Shown here in pieces: positions 35,130 through 45,787 of a stretch of 64,000 nucleotides of DNA (positions are counted from its first letter, which is position 1; every line of letters begins with the position of its first letter). Origin of the DNA: Crocinitomicaceae bacterium (lineage in GTDB: Bacteria; Bacteroidota; Bacteroidia; Flavobacteriales_D; Crocinitomicaceae); NCBI GenBank assembly GCA_016719925.1, contig JADJYC010000007.1, positions 62,001 through 126,000 on the forward strand, given 5' to 3'. Made by a program: the position numbers and the translations under genes. Under the pieces are notes generated by a model. It saw only the letters and a program-made list of their open reading frames with translations, ran no database searches and was not told the DNA's origin.

Positions 35130-38100
35130 ATGAAATCTTTTGTTTTGGTTCTTGCCCTTTTGGCAACTGGTTCCGTAATTGCTCAGCCATTATGGATGCG
35201 TTATCCGTCTATTTCTCCCAATGGAGATAAAATTGCATTTGCCTATCAGGGTGACTTATTTGTTGTAGATTCCAAAGGAGGAACAGCAAAGCAAATCACC
35301 TCTCATTCCGCTTATGATTTTAAACCGGTATGGAGTAATGATGGATCTCAAATTGCATTTGCGTCAAACAGATTTGGAAATTTTGATGTGTATGTTGTAT
35401 CTTCTGAAGGTGGCACCCCTACCCGACTTACATTTCATTCTTCCAATGATTTGCCTTATGAATTTTCTAACGACGGAAAATCTGTGTATTTCAAATCTTC
35501 AAGATTAGATGCAGCAACTTCAGTCCAGTTTCCTTATGCGGGTCTTGAAGAAATTTATAAAGTGTCTGTCACCGGAGGAAAAGAAACGCAATATTTAACC
35601 GTTGCTGCTGAAGAATTTCAGTTCAGTCAGGATGGAACAAAAATTATTTTTCAGAATAAAAAAGGATATGAAGACCAGTGGAGAAAACACCATACTTCAT
35701 CTGTTACCAGAGACATTGTTATGTATAACACAACAGATAAAAAATATACCTATGTAACAAACTGGGCAGGTGAAGAAAGAAATCCGGTATGGGGAAGCGG
35801 TGATGAAATTTTCTTTCTGAGTGAAAAATCAGGTTGTTTCAATATCTGGAAAGGAACTGCTTCAAATCCCTATGGAACGCAAATAACTACTTATACAAAA
35901 AATCCCGTACGTTTTCTTTCATACGCTCCTGCAACCTCCTCTTTATGTTATGGATATGACGGAGAAATTTATCTATATGCAAACGGTCAGTCAACTAAAG
36001 TGCAGATAAACATTCTGAAAGATGATTCTCAAAACGCTTCAAAATATCTGAAAGTAACTTCCGCTTCAGAATTTGCGGTATCACCAAATGGTAAAGAAAT
36101 TGCATTTGTTTTCAGAGGAGAAGTTTTTGTTACATCGCTGGATTATTCAACAACAAAACAAATCACAAATACGTCAGATCAGGAAAGAAACGTTTCTTTC
36201 AGTCCGGATGGAAATAAAATTTTATTTGCAGGAGAACGCAATGAAAGCTGGAACATTTATGAAGTATCCAGAAAAAATAAAGATGAAAAATATTTTTTCA
36301 ATTCCACTTTGCTTGAAGAAAAAATCCTTGTAAATAACGGTGAAGAGACCTTTGATCCCAAATATTCACCGGATGGAAAAGAAGTTGCCTTTCTGGAAAA
36401 CAGAACAACACTGAAAGTTCTGAATCTTGAAACAAAAAAAGAACGTGTCGTTTTACCGGGAACATACAATTATTCGTACTCTGATGGTGATCAGTACTTC
36501 ACCTGGTCTCCTGATTCAAAATGGTTGTTGGTTCAGTTTTTTGAATTTGAAAGATGGACCTCAGATATCGGACTTGTAAATGCAACAGGAACAGAAAAAC
36601 CAATAAACCTGACTCAAAGCGGCTATGGAAATGGTTCACCCAAGTTTTCTATGGATGGTGAAATGGTATACTATACTACAGATAAATACGGCTACCGTTC
36701 ACATGGAAGCTGGGGATCACAGGAAGATGTTGAAGCAGTATTTCTGACAGAAGATGCATATCAGAAATTTACACTCACCAAAGAAGAATATGAACTTTGG
36801 AAAGAAGAAGAAAAAGATTCCAAATCGGCTGAATCAAAAACTGATGATAAAACTGAAAAAGATGAAAAGAAAGATACTGCTGAAAAAATCAAACCGCTGA
36901 AAATTGAAATGGACGGTTTGGATGACAGACGTGTCAGACTGACAATTCACTCATCAGCACTCGCAGATTTTGTAGTTGATAAAAAAGGAGAGAACATTTA
37001 TTATATGACCAGTTTTGAAGAAGGCTACAATATCTGGACAACAAACTTCAGAGAACAGGAAACCAAAATGCTGGCAGGAATTAAAAGCTCACCATCAGCT
37101 TTGATATTTAATAAAGAGCAAGACAAAATCTATTTCAGTAACTCAGGTAAGTTAATGGAACTGGATGTAAAAGCCGGAACGAGCAAACCTATTGCATTTG
37201 ATGCAGAAATGCTGCACAACGCTTCTGAAGAAAGAACCTACATGTTCAACCATGCCTGGAGACAGGTACGTGAAAAATTCTATGTGGAAGATCTTCACGG
37301 GGTAGATTGGGACTTGTATAAAAAAGAGTATTCAAAATTTTTACCTTATATCAACAACGGTTATGATTTTGCAGAAATGCTGAGTGAATTACTTGGAGAA
37401 ATAAATGCTTCACACACAGGTGCAAGATATTCTGAAACCACACCAGATGCAGACCAAACTGCTGCTTTCGGATGTTATTTTGATGAGTCTCATACCGGAA
37501 AAGGACTGAAGATTTTTGAAATAATGGATAAGAGTCCGCTGCATACAAAATCAGATAAAATTGTAAATGGATGCATCGTTGAAAAAATTGACGGAATAGA
37601 AATTACTGAAGGAATGAACCACTATCCTTTGCTGAACAGAAAAGTGGGTGAAAAGGTTTTGGTTAGTTTCTATAATCCACAGACAAAAGAACGCTGGGAC
37701 GAAATAATCAAACCAATTTCTGTGGGTGAAGAACAATATCTGGCTTATGAACGCTGGGTAAAAAGATGTGAAGAATCTGTCGAAAAACTTTCAGGTGGAA
37801 AACTGGGATATGTTCACATTGCAGGAATGAATTCAGAAAGTTTCAGAGAATTATTTGACAAAGCTCTTGGTAAATATCACAAAAAGAAGCATTGATTGTT
37901 GACACCAGATTTAACGGCGGTGGCTGGTTACATGATGATCTGGCAACTTTTCTAAGCGGAAAAATGTATATGACTTTTGAACCACGCGGACAAAAAAACA
38001 TGGGTGGTGAGCCTATCTGGAAATGGCAGAAACCAAGTTGCGTATTGATGAGTGAAGGAAATTATTCTGACGCGCATCTATTCCCTTACACATACAAAGC

Positions 38101-38350
38101 ACTCGGAATTGGTAAACTGATTGGTATGCCGGTACCAGGTACAGGAACGGCAGTTTGGTGGGAACGAATGATTGACGGAAAAACCGTTTTTGGAATTCCG
38201 CAAATTGGAATGAGAAGTGTGTCAGAAGGATTTCTGGTAGAAAATCATGATCTTGAGCCAGACATAAAAGTCAACAACGATTATGAAAAATTCATTGCCG
38301 GAGAAGATCAGCAGCTTAATGCAGCAGTGAATGAATTATTGAAAAAATAA
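35130..38350 (+). CDS. Tricorn-type S41 protease, secreted (one-base frameshift)
   Basis: Signal peptide (LATGSVIAQ), then an N-terminal TolB/PD40-like propeller (SPNGDKIAFAYQGDLFVV, SNDGSQIAFASNRFGNFDV), a second propeller, a charged linker rich in Glu/Lys/Asp, a PDZ-like domain and an S41 protease domain. The latter has EINASHTGARY for the His and EGNYSDAHLFPY for the nucleophile Ser. The frame breaks at A5 37881-37885. One extra A gives YHKKEALIVDTRFNGGGW and a protein of 1073 residues, near Tricorn length. It probably degrades peptides in the periplasm. A strong terminator follows at 38370. Confidence 0.93.
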
Positions 38351-38369
38351 TTTCTCTTTTATCCAATGG

Positions 38370-38416
38370 CCGGAATCGTCTCAAATAGTTTCAGACTGAT
38401 TCCGGTTATTTTTTTT
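38370..38416 (+). terminator. Rho-independent terminator behind the Tricorn-like gene
   Basis: CCGGAATC (38370-38377) pairs with GATTCCGG (38398-38405), and the inner GTCT/AGAC extends the stem with one bulged T. TTA and then eight T follow. It lies 20 bases after the protease stop and overlaps the 5' region of the LRR gene. Confidence 0.85.
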
Positions 38417-38426
38417 ATTTCCTTTT

Positions 38427-39134
38427 TTGAGTTCCTGCGGAATTCAGCAAGCGGCAACAGGAATTAAACAGGCGCGTGCCGGAAAATTAAATCTGAGTCA
38501 TTCACATCTGACTGAAATTCCATCCTGGGTTTTTGACATGCCGGGCTTGCGGGTTTTGAATCTGCATGATAATAAAATTGACAGTATTCCGGATGACATA
38601 GGAAAACTGGTAAATCTGGAAAAACTGATTGTCAGCAGAAATAATCTCACCTGTATCTCACCGGAAAGAGGAAAATTAAAAAAACTACAAAAGCTTTCTC
38701 TTAAAGCAAATAAACTTGAAATTTGACCGGTTGAAATTGGTCAATTGAGCAGGCTGGAAGAACTCTGGCTGAGCTTTAACAGACTTACTTTTCTGCCCAA
38801 CGAAATTGGAGAACTTAGTAATTTGTCTCATTTATATCTGGAGTACAATCAAATTGAATTTTTGCCAAATCAGATTGGCAAATTAGAAAATCTGGTTCAT
38901 CTTGTAATTGGACGAAATAATCTTCAGACATTACCAGAAGAATTTTATACACTGACTGGTTTAATTGTTTTGGATATTTCCTACGCCGGACCAAAACTAG
39001 TCATAGATCCAAAAATTTGTAATTTCAGATTACTAGAAACACTTTACATTGATGCCGGCACGCTCAATTTTGCTCCGCGGTGCCTGGAGATCAGAGCCAA
39101 TTCACTGACGCGATTCAGTATAATTATCAAATAA
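38427..39134 (+). pseudogene. Leucine-rich-repeat lipoprotein (internal TGA, start unclear)
   Basis: Bacterial LRR protein with repeats such as LRVLNLHDNKIDSIPDDIGK and LSHLYLEYNQIEFLPNQIG, about eight in all. TGA 38724-38726 interrupts the frame in the middle of a repeat, KLEI-stop-PVEIGQ, where Leu is expected (TTA or TTG). The downstream 129 residues are in the same frame. The N-terminus is also damaged. A lipobox LSSCG directly follows a TTG at 38427, but the hydrophobic stretch before it has no good start codon in frame. An ATG at 38366 opens another frame into the same hydrophobic stretch. The 3' end overlaps the convergent lamin-tail gene by 33 bases. Confidence 0.75.
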
Positions 39135-39659
39135 AGTATTAGACTGACCAGGTGTAGGATGTTTAAATTTTTTCCATTCATTGTTTCCGTCTGTTTCTCT
39201 GCCGTAACTCACTGATTTTTTCACGTCATCAAAAGACACTCTGTCAGCCTCTGTTCCATTATTGAATAAAATCAATTCCTCTCCTTTGCCTGACAGCTTA
39301 AACGGTGCGTGCAAGCCATCTGATTTTCCGTCATAGTTATCACACCAAATCAATAAAAATCCATGCGGTTCAATTACTGTATCGGGTAAAACAAATTTAT
39401 CTTCTTCTGAAAGATCATCTGTAATTGACCATTCACCATTTATTATTCTTACTGCTGAATCTGTTGTATTATACAATTCTATCCAATCTGCAATTTCACC
39501 AAACTCATTTTCATATTCACTTTTGGGAGAATATTCATTGATTATAACAGGTGATGTAATTTCAATTTTCTGCGAACGCTGCGGAGAAGCAATTTCTTCT
39601 GGTTCATTACACGACGTGAATACCAAAACCGGCAATAGAATGAGACTGTAGAAACGCAT
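39102..39659 (-). CDS. Lamin-tail-domain lipoprotein
   Basis: 185 residues counted from the ATG at 39659. Lipobox VFTSC (Cys at about residue 16), then a lamin tail domain with VIINEYSPKSEYENEFGEI, ADWIELYNTTDSAVRI and the WSITDD and LLIWCDN strands. It ends after PTPGQSN, which is common to bacterial lamin-tail proteins. It is probably lipid-anchored at the outer membrane, and the domain's partner is unknown. Its last 33 bases overlap the end of the convergent LRR gene. Confidence 0.82.
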   Translation of the reverse strand: MRFYSLILLPVLVFTSCNEPEEIASPQRSQKIEITSPVIINEYSPKSEYENEFGEIADWIELYNTTDSAVRIINGEWSITDDLSEEDKFVLPDTVIEPHGFLLIWCDNYDGKSDGLHAPFKLSGKGEELILFNNGTEADRVSFDDVKKSVSYGRETDGNNEWKKFKHPTPGQSNTLFDNYTESRQ

Positions 39660-39737
39660 ATCAATTATTTGATACAAATTTCTGCAGACAGATTTAGCTG
39701 AATATTAAGGCCAGGTTATTTAATAGCAAACTTAATA

Positions 39738-40373
39738 TCAGTAAACCAACGTGTCATTTGTTACCTGACCCGGCAGAACCTCAAGTGTATCATAAAAAGT
39801 TTCCCACGGACTGGAAGCATTCGGTTTGTATTCATATTGCAGCACCCACATACCGCTGTATACATATCTTGTAGAATTATATGTGCAGTCAGGATAGAGT
39901 GTTGTCTGATTTGCATAATTACTGTACGGATCCGGAAAAGTGTCGGGTGATGCCATTTGTCTGTATAACAAAACGCTTTGTAAAAAGCCTGTTCCGGAGC
40001 AATCATAATCAATATCTATTGTACCAACTGAAAGTAAAGGAATATTCAAACGGGTATTTGTTCCGCAACTAACAGTTCCATAACCGCCAACCTGTTTGTA
40101 AGAATTATCATTTTCAGTATCCGTGCAATAAAAATCAGTCACTTTTTCATGACTTAAAATTGTATCAAAATTACCATACTCGTTGGTTGATCCATAGAAG
40201 TTGTATGTGGAATAGTCTACTCCGGAAAAATTGAAACCAATATTTGGGAGTGTGTCTTTGGTATAATAATCTGTAAACATCAGTTGAAAACTGGTTAAGG
40301 TTGGCTCCGCTTCTTTTTTACACGATATAAAAGAAAGACTAATAAGAACGAAAAGCAAAATGTAGATTTTCAT
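39738..40373 (-). CDS. Lipoprotein of unknown function
   Basis: 211 residues with a lipobox SFISC (Cys at about residue 18) and a positively charged KK after it. The mature part is beta-rich and Tyr/Thr-rich and contains several Cys. The segment LPNIGFNFSGV and what follows may be a prealbumin-like or carboxypeptidase-regulatory-like fold, but this is weak. It stands alone, about 78 bases upstream of the lamin-tail gene start in the same direction. The function is unknown. Confidence 0.72.
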   Translation of the reverse strand: MKIYILLFVLISLSFISCKKEAEPTLTSFQLMFTDYYTKDTLPNIGFNFSGVDYSTYNFYGSTNEYGNFDTILSHEKVTDFYCTDTENDNSYKQVGGYGTVSCGTNTRLNIPLLSVGTIDIDYDCSGTGFLQSVLLYRQMASPDTFPDPYSNYANQTTLYPDCTYNSTRYVYSGMWVLQYEYKPNASSPWETFYDTLEVLPGQVTNDTLVY

Positions 40374-40387
40374 AGAAATTTTTTTAC

Positions 40388-40395
40388 CAAATGTA
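40388..40395 (-). promoter_or_regulatory. Putative -7 box of the 40373 lipoprotein gene
   Basis: Minus-strand TACATTTG matches TAnnTTTG exactly, 14 bases ahead of the ATG. No TTTG was seen at the -33 distance. Confidence 0.35.
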
Positions 40396-40469
40396 CCGGC
40401 AACATAAATGACCTGAAAATTAAATTCCGCAAGGAGAAATAAAATGTGGCGGAAAACGCAAATGTGAAT

Positions 40470-41111
40470 TTATTTAACGGTGCTCTTAAGCATTGGGACA
40501 AAAGAAAATACACCTAGTTTGGATGATTTAATACCAGAAGTTTCTTTCACCAGTAAATGCATTTCCTGATTTTTGCCTTCACCAATTGGTATGATCATTC
40601 TGCCACCCAGTGCTAATTGTTCAACCAAAGCATCAGGTACATATGGCGCTCCGCAGGTAATAATTATTTTATCAAAAGGAGCAAAAACCGGCCAGCCTAA
40701 ATATCCGTCCCCAAATTTTAATTTGGGTGTAAACTTAAGCTGATCCAGCATCGGTTTGCATTTCATGAATAATTCCTTTTGTCTTTCTATAGAAAAAACT
40801 TTTGCTCCCAACTGACAAAGTATAGCAGTTTGAAATCCAGATCCTGTGCCAATTTCCAAAACTTTATCACCTTTTTTTATTTCCAGTAATTCAGTTTGAA
40901 ATGCCACCGTATAAGGATGAGAAATAGTTTGACCGGCACCAATCTGAAAAGCCATATTGCTGTATGCCTGCTCAGTAAAAACCTTATCCAGAAAAAAATG
41001 TCTGGGCACTGCATTGATGGCGTCAAGCACTGCCTCACTTTTAATTCCTTTTGCACGCAGCTCATCTACCAGCTGTTTGCGCATACCTTTATGTTTGTAT
41101 GAATCGAGCAT
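40470..41111 (-). CDS. pcm: Protein-L-isoaspartate O-methyltransferase
   Basis: 213 residues. It uses S-adenosylmethionine to methylate isoaspartyl residues in damaged proteins. It shows AYSNMAFQIGAGQTISHPYT (substrate region), VLEIGTGSGFQTAIL (SAM motif I), VFSIERQKEL and the C-terminal LGGRMIIPIGEGKNQEM. The length is normal. It is divergent from the large sensor-phosphatase gene at 41268. Confidence 0.93.
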   Translation of the reverse strand: MLDSYKHKGMRKQLVDELRAKGIKSEAVLDAINAVPRHFFLDKVFTEQAYSNMAFQIGAGQTISHPYTVAFQTELLEIKKGDKVLEIGTGSGFQTAILCQLGAKVFSIERQKELFMKCKPMLDQLKFTPKLKFGDGYLGWPVFAPFDKIIITCGAPYVPDALVEQLALGGRMIIPIGEGKNQEMHLLVKETSGIKSSKLGVFSFVPMLKSTVK

Positions 41112-41121
41112 AAATTCTGCT

Positions 41122-41129
41122 CAAAGTTA
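41122..41129 (-). promoter_or_regulatory. Putative -7 box of pcm
   Basis: Minus-strand TAACTTTG matches TAnnTTTG exactly, 10 bases ahead of the pcm ATG. The -33 element is unclear. Confidence 0.35.
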
Positions 41130-41267
41130 CTCCGGATGCCGGTTCTGATTTGAACTATCTGATATTTTAATCAACAAACGCCCTGTGAATTGAATAATCT
41201 ATTTCATTCTACAAACTTTACCAATACCCAGATTTTATTAATTTAGTACACTACCCACTCTGACTTT

Positions 41268-44200
41268 TTGAAGCAAAATTTACATATAGTTTTGATTTTC
41301 ACACTGGTACTTGCCGGATGCGCAGGAAAACCAGTTGAAAAAATCACACCTGAACAGGTTGATACAGTTGGTAATGTAAATTATGCACTGGACAGTTTAA
41401 TAACCGGAACTCCCCTGCCCTGTGTTCCGTTACTTTTAAACAATGATTCTCTACCTGAACCCGTTATTGTAAAAGCACAGCCTCCTTACATTGACAGCGC
41501 AAATAAAAATGTTCACCGAATTAATCCGCCTGAAATAAAATTAGTGGGTACAAATCTGCCTCATCTGATTCCGGGTAGAGATTCATTAGAAAATCCTGTC
41601 ACAACCAAAGCAACCGGTAAAGTTAGTTTATCAAGATACTCTGAACCGGTAATGGCACTTGCTCCAAATTTCAAAGACGCGGCATCCTATAATCTGCAAT
41701 ACATTGATGTTGACCAGGGTTTGAGTTCAAGTTATGTGATGAATATTCTGGAAGATTCAAGAGGAAATCTCTGGTTTGCAAACTGGACTGCCGGTGTATC
41801 TGTTTATGACGGAAAATCATTTGTTCACTTTAAAGAGCTGAATGGTTTTATGAGCAATTATATCTGGACGATACATGAAGACAGAAACGGAAATATGTGG
41901 TTTGGTTCTGATGGTTTGGGTGTATGCAGATATGATGGATCAACATTCACTGAATACTCCGTAAGTGACGGACTGGCAAGTAATCTGATTTTGGATATTG
42001 ATGAAGATGCTGAAGGAAATTTATGGTTTGCCACGGGAGAAGGTCTCAGCAAATTTGATGGTGAAAACTTTATTAATTACACCACTGAACAAGGTTTATC
42101 AAGCAATTCACTTACGTCTTTGCTGTTTGATCACAACGGTGATTTGTGGATTGCAACTGACGGCGGCGGAATTAATAAATATCACGGAACTGAAACAAAA
42201 GGATTCACACATTACACCACCGAAAATGGTTTGCCTACCAATGAGATTAACGTGTTGTATGAAGACAGCAACGATAATATCTGGATGGGTACTTATGAAT
42301 ACGGCGTATGTCTTTTTGACGGCTATTCATTTTTTACCTATGGTACGCAACAAGGTTTAAGCGGAGACATGATTCACACCATCACAGAAGATGGTTATGG
42401 AAACATCTGGTTTGGAACTGAAGGAGGCGGTGCCTGCATGTTTGACCGTTCTTCATTCGTTTATTTTACAGAAAATGAAGGATTGAGTACCAACATTGTC
42501 CGTTCCATTATCCGCGATTCAGATGGTAATATCTGGCTGGGAACATACGGTGCCGGTGTTAATAAATACAATGAAAAATCATTTGAAAATTACACAGATC
42601 ATCAGGGTTTATTAGGTCCTATTGTCAGAAATATTATTGAAGACAGAAATGGTAATTTATGGTTTGCGCAAAACAGCGGTGTCAGCAAATACAATGGAAA
42701 ATCTTTTGAACATTATACAACTGATCAGGGTTTGAACAATGGTGTAGTCAGACAAATTCTGGAAGATCATGAAGGAAATTTATGGTTTGCAACCAATGGA
42801 GGAGGAGTCAATAAATTTGATGGTGAAAATTTCACTTACTATACCACCCGTGAAGGATTAAGTTCTGATGTTGTTTTATGCATTTATGAAGACACAGAAT
42901 ACAACCTTTGGTTTGGAACTAACGGTGGTGGTATTACAAAATTTGACGGAGAAAATTTTTATCACATCACAACTGATCAGCAACTGGCAAACAATACAAT
43001 CCGTTCAATCATTCAGGATAAAAACGGTGATTTCTGGTTTGGAACAAATGGCAGCGGGCTTGATAAATTTGACGGAAAAACAATTACGCACAATACCCGC
43101 ATGGAAGGCCTCAGTGAAGATTTTGTGCTGAGCTTGCTGGAAGACAATGAAGGAAATTTATGGGCCGGAACTGAAGGGGGATTGAGCAAATGGGTCAACG
43201 ATACCATCATCACAATTTCTGTTGCACAAGGTTTATCCAATTCAATTGTTTATTCCATTATTCAGGATCAGGACAATAATTTCTGGGTGAGTACTGAAAA
43301 CGGCCTGAATCTTCTTACACCACTTGACAGTTTGCATTACCGCATCACCACGTATGGAAAATTAGACGGATTAAAAGGTGTTGCTTTTTACACCAATTCA
43401 GTTTGTCTTGACAGTGAAAACAGATTGTGGTGGGGAAGCGGAAAAGCGCTCACCATGCTTGATCTGAATAAGTATGAACAAATAAAAGTTGCTCCCAAAA
43501 TCTCACTCAATGATGTCAGTCTGGAACAAACTTTTGTTGATTACCGATCATTGCAGGATACCGTTTCAAAAGGCTACACCGTTTATCTGAGTGAAACAAA
43601 TAATACACCGCTCAATAAAATTTCTTACAGCGGTGTCAGGCCATTTTCGAATTGTCCGGAGAATCTGGAATTACCTTATAATATTAATCACCTGACATTT
43701 CATTTTTCAGCCCCTGACTGGAGTGCACCGCATAAAATAAAATATCAGTATAAATTAGAAGGTCTTGATCAGAACTGGAGTCCTGTATTGTCAGAAAACA
43801 AAGCCATTTATTCAAATCTTCCGTGGGGCTCTTATACGTTCAAAGTAAAAGCAATCGGTGAAGCACAAATCTGGAGTGACATTCTGGAATACCCCATTGT
43901 AATTAATCCGCCGTGGTGGTTTACCTGGTGGGCTTTTGTTCTTTATTTTATTTTAGCAGTAGTTGGAATTTTTATGATCATCCGATGGAGAACTTACAAA
44001 CTGGTTGAGAATAAAAAAGAACTGGAACAAACCGTGAGCGAACGTACCATGGAAGTTGTGCAGCAGAAAGAACTTGTTGAACAAAAAAACAAAGAGATCA
44101 CTGATTCCATCACTTACGCAAAAAGAATACAGGAAGCCATTTTGCCGCCGGCAAGTATCATTCACAGTTTACTGAAAGATGCATTTGTACTTTACAAACC

Positions 44201-44843
44201 AAAAGATATTGTGGCCGGAGATTTTTACTGGCTGGAAGAAAAAAACGGAAAAGTTTTGCTTGCTGCTGCTGATTGTACCGGTCATGGTGTGCCGGGTGCT
44301 ATGGTAAGTGTTGTTTGTAATAATGCTCTGAACAGAACAGTGCGTGAATTTGATCTCGATCAGCCGGGTCAGATTCTCAATAAAGTAAGAGATATTGTAA
44401 TTGAAACTTTCAACAAGTCAGGTGAAGATGTAAAAGACGGAATGGATATTGCTATGGTGTCAATTCAGTTCGCGGGTGATAAAACAATACTTGAATATTC
44501 CGGAGCAAATAATTCACTTTTTGTAATGACAGGAAATGAACTGAAAGTAATTCCGGCAGACAAACAACCAATTGGTAAATATGCGTTGACAGAAAGTTTT
44601 ACGAATCATCGCATTGAACTGAAAAAGGGAGATACGTTCTATATTTTTACTGACGGATACATTGATCAGTTTGGTGGTGAAAAAGGAAAAAAATTAAAGT
44701 TTCAGGGTTTTATGAATGTTCTCACCGGCATACATGAAGAGTCAATGAAAAGTCAGAAAAAAGCACTGGATGATTATTTCAATGACTGGAGAGGAAATCT
44801 GGAACAGGTAGATGATGTCTGTGTTATCGGCGTGAGAATATGA
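41268..44843 (+). CDS. Two-component-type propeller sensor with SpoIIE (PP2C) phosphatase output
   Basis: 1191 residues. The N-terminus looks like a lipoprotein signal (LVLAGCAG). Fourteen regulator-propeller repeats follow (about 145-735; consensus GLSSNxVxSIxEDxxGNLWFGT), enough for two seven-bladed propellers. A Y_Y_Y domain comes next (about 805-877), then one membrane helix (about 883-905), a coiled coil (ELEQTVSERTMEVVQQKEL) and a SpoIIE/PP2C phosphatase (about 947-1191) with GDFYWL, DCTGHGVPGAM, DGMDIAM and VDDVCVIGV metal-binding segments. It should sense a periplasmic ligand and dephosphorylate a cytoplasmic Ser/Thr protein, perhaps an anti-anti-sigma factor. Translation starts at TTG, since no in-frame ATG precedes the signal. 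Confidence 0.9.
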   Translation: MKQNLHIVLIFTLVLAGCAGKPVEKITPEQVDTVGNVNYALDSLITGTPLPCVPLLLNNDSLPEPVIVKAQPPYIDSANKNVHRINPPEIKLVGTNLPHLIPGRDSLENPVTTKATGKVSLSRYSEPVMALAPNFKDAASYNLQYIDVDQGLSSSYVMNILEDSRGNLWFANWTAGVSVYDGKSFVHFKELNGFMSNYIWTIHEDRNGNMWFGSDGLGVCRYDGSTFTEYSVSDGLASNLILDIDEDAEGNLWFATGEGLSKFDGENFINYTTEQGLSSNSLTSLLFDHNGDLWIATDGGGINKYHGTETKGFTHYTTENGLPTNEINVLYEDSNDNIWMGTYEYGVCLFDGYSFFTYGTQQGLSGDMIHTITEDGYGNIWFGTEGGGACMFDRSSFVYFTENEGLSTNIVRSIIRDSDGNIWLGTYGAGVNKYNEKSFENYTDHQGLLGPIVRNIIEDRNGNLWFAQNSGVSKYNGKSFEHYTTDQGLNNGVVRQILEDHEGNLWFATNGGGVNKFDGENFTYYTTREGLSSDVVLCIYEDTEYNLWFGTNGGGITKFDGENFYHITTDQQLANNTIRSIIQDKNGDFWFGTNGSGLDKFDGKTITHNTRMEGLSEDFVLSLLEDNEGNLWAGTEGGLSKWVNDTIITISVAQGLSNSIVYSIIQDQDNNFWVSTENGLNLLTPLDSLHYRITTYGKLDGLKGVAFYTNSVCLDSENRLWWGSGKALTMLDLNKYEQIKVAPKISLNDVSLEQTFVDYRSLQDTVSKGYTVYLSETNNTPLNKISYSGVRPFSNCPENLELPYNINHLTFHFSAPDWSAPHKIKYQYKLEGLDQNWSPVLSENKAIYSNLPWGSYTFKVKAIGEAQIWSDILEYPIVINPPWWFTWWAFVLYFILAVVGIFMIIRWRTYKLVENKKELEQTVSERTMEVVQQKELVEQKNKEITDSITYAKRIQEAILPPASIIHSLLKDAFVLYKPKDIVAGDFYWLEEKNGKVLLAAADCTGHGVPGAMVSVVCNNALNRTVREFDLDQPGQILNKVRDIVIETFNKSGEDVKDGMDIAMVSIQFAGDKTILEYSGANNSLFVMTGNELKVIPADKQPIGKYALTESFTNHRIELKKGDTFYIFTDGYIDQFGGEKGKKLKFQGFMNVLTGIHEESMKSQKKALDDYFNDWRGNLEQVDDVCVIGVRI

Positions 44844-44875
44844 ACCAATTTCAGTGAATATCTAATTCCGATACT

Positions 44876-45759
44876 GTGTACAAAGGCGTACTTTATCTTC
44901 TTGCCGCAACCTTAACTTTTTCTATTGTAAATGTCTGCGTTAAATTATTGAACGAACCCAGTTTTTTATTTCCTGAAACCAGAACGTATCCCGTTCATGA
45001 ATTAGTTTTTTTCAGATCTGTTATTTCACTTGCTATTTGCGTATTTGTGGTGAAAATGAAAAAAATCCCGTTGTTTGGCAACAATCATATCTGGCTAATA
45101 ACCAGAGGACTTTTTGGTTCTACCGGACTCTTTCTTTCTTCATGACCATTCAGCATTTGCCATTGGCAATTGCAACAACGGTGCAATACTTGGCGCCGGT
45201 TGTTACCGTGGTGGTTGCCATTTAGCTGCTGAATGAAAAAGTAAAATGGCTGCAATGGATTTTGTTCATCATCTCTATGAGCGGAATTTTTGTTTTGGGT
45301 TATGATTCTTCTGAAAATGCTGATGTCAGTTTCTGGTGGATTCTGGTTGGTGTTATTTCCGCATTTTTTTCAGGCGTTGCATACAATGCCATTATGAAGT
45401 GCAGAGATACAGAAGCGCCAATAACTGTGGTCATGTATTTTCCGCTGGTTGCAGTTCCCATTACGGGCATCTGGTGTCTGGCCGGAGATTTTATTTTACC
45501 GCACGGACTTGAGTGGATTATCATTCTTACAATGGGAGTTCTTACACAGGTTGCACAGGTATGTATGACACGCGCCTTTTTGGCTGAAAGTGCTTCAGTA
45601 GTTGCTCCGCTGAAATATGTGGGTGCAATTTATGCATCACTGCTCGGTTATTTTATTTTTGATGAGCGGCTGAACAACTGGGCTATTGCAGGAATCTTTC
45701 TGATAGTTGCAGGAGTATTATTGAATACGTGGTATAAAAAAGTTTTTTTGAAAGCTTGA
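44876..45759 (+). pseudogene. EamA-family (DMT) transporter, frameshift plus internal TAG
   Basis: Ten-helix drug/metabolite transporter with two EamA halves. The first half (ATLTFSIVNVCVKLL, VFFRSVISLAICVF) breaks between 45128 and 45141, where one extra T would give FLSFMTIQHLPLAIATTVQY. A TAG at 45223-45225 then interrupts VVVAI-stop-LLNEKVKW. The second half continues in frame (VAYNAIMKCRDTEAPITVV, PLKYVGAIYASLLGYFIF) to 45759. The repaired protein is about 294 residues, the family norm. Two lesions make real decay more plausible here than elsewhere, though error remains possible. It starts at GTG 32 bases behind the sensor gene. Confidence 0.82.
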
Positions 45760-45787
45760 TTGAATTTCTTTTAATCTTTGTCAGAAA

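Noticed and set aside
41268..44843. Hybrid two-component system as the identity of the propeller sensor
   Set aside because: There is no histidine kinase, receiver or AraC-type output. The C-terminus has SpoIIE/PP2C metal motifs.
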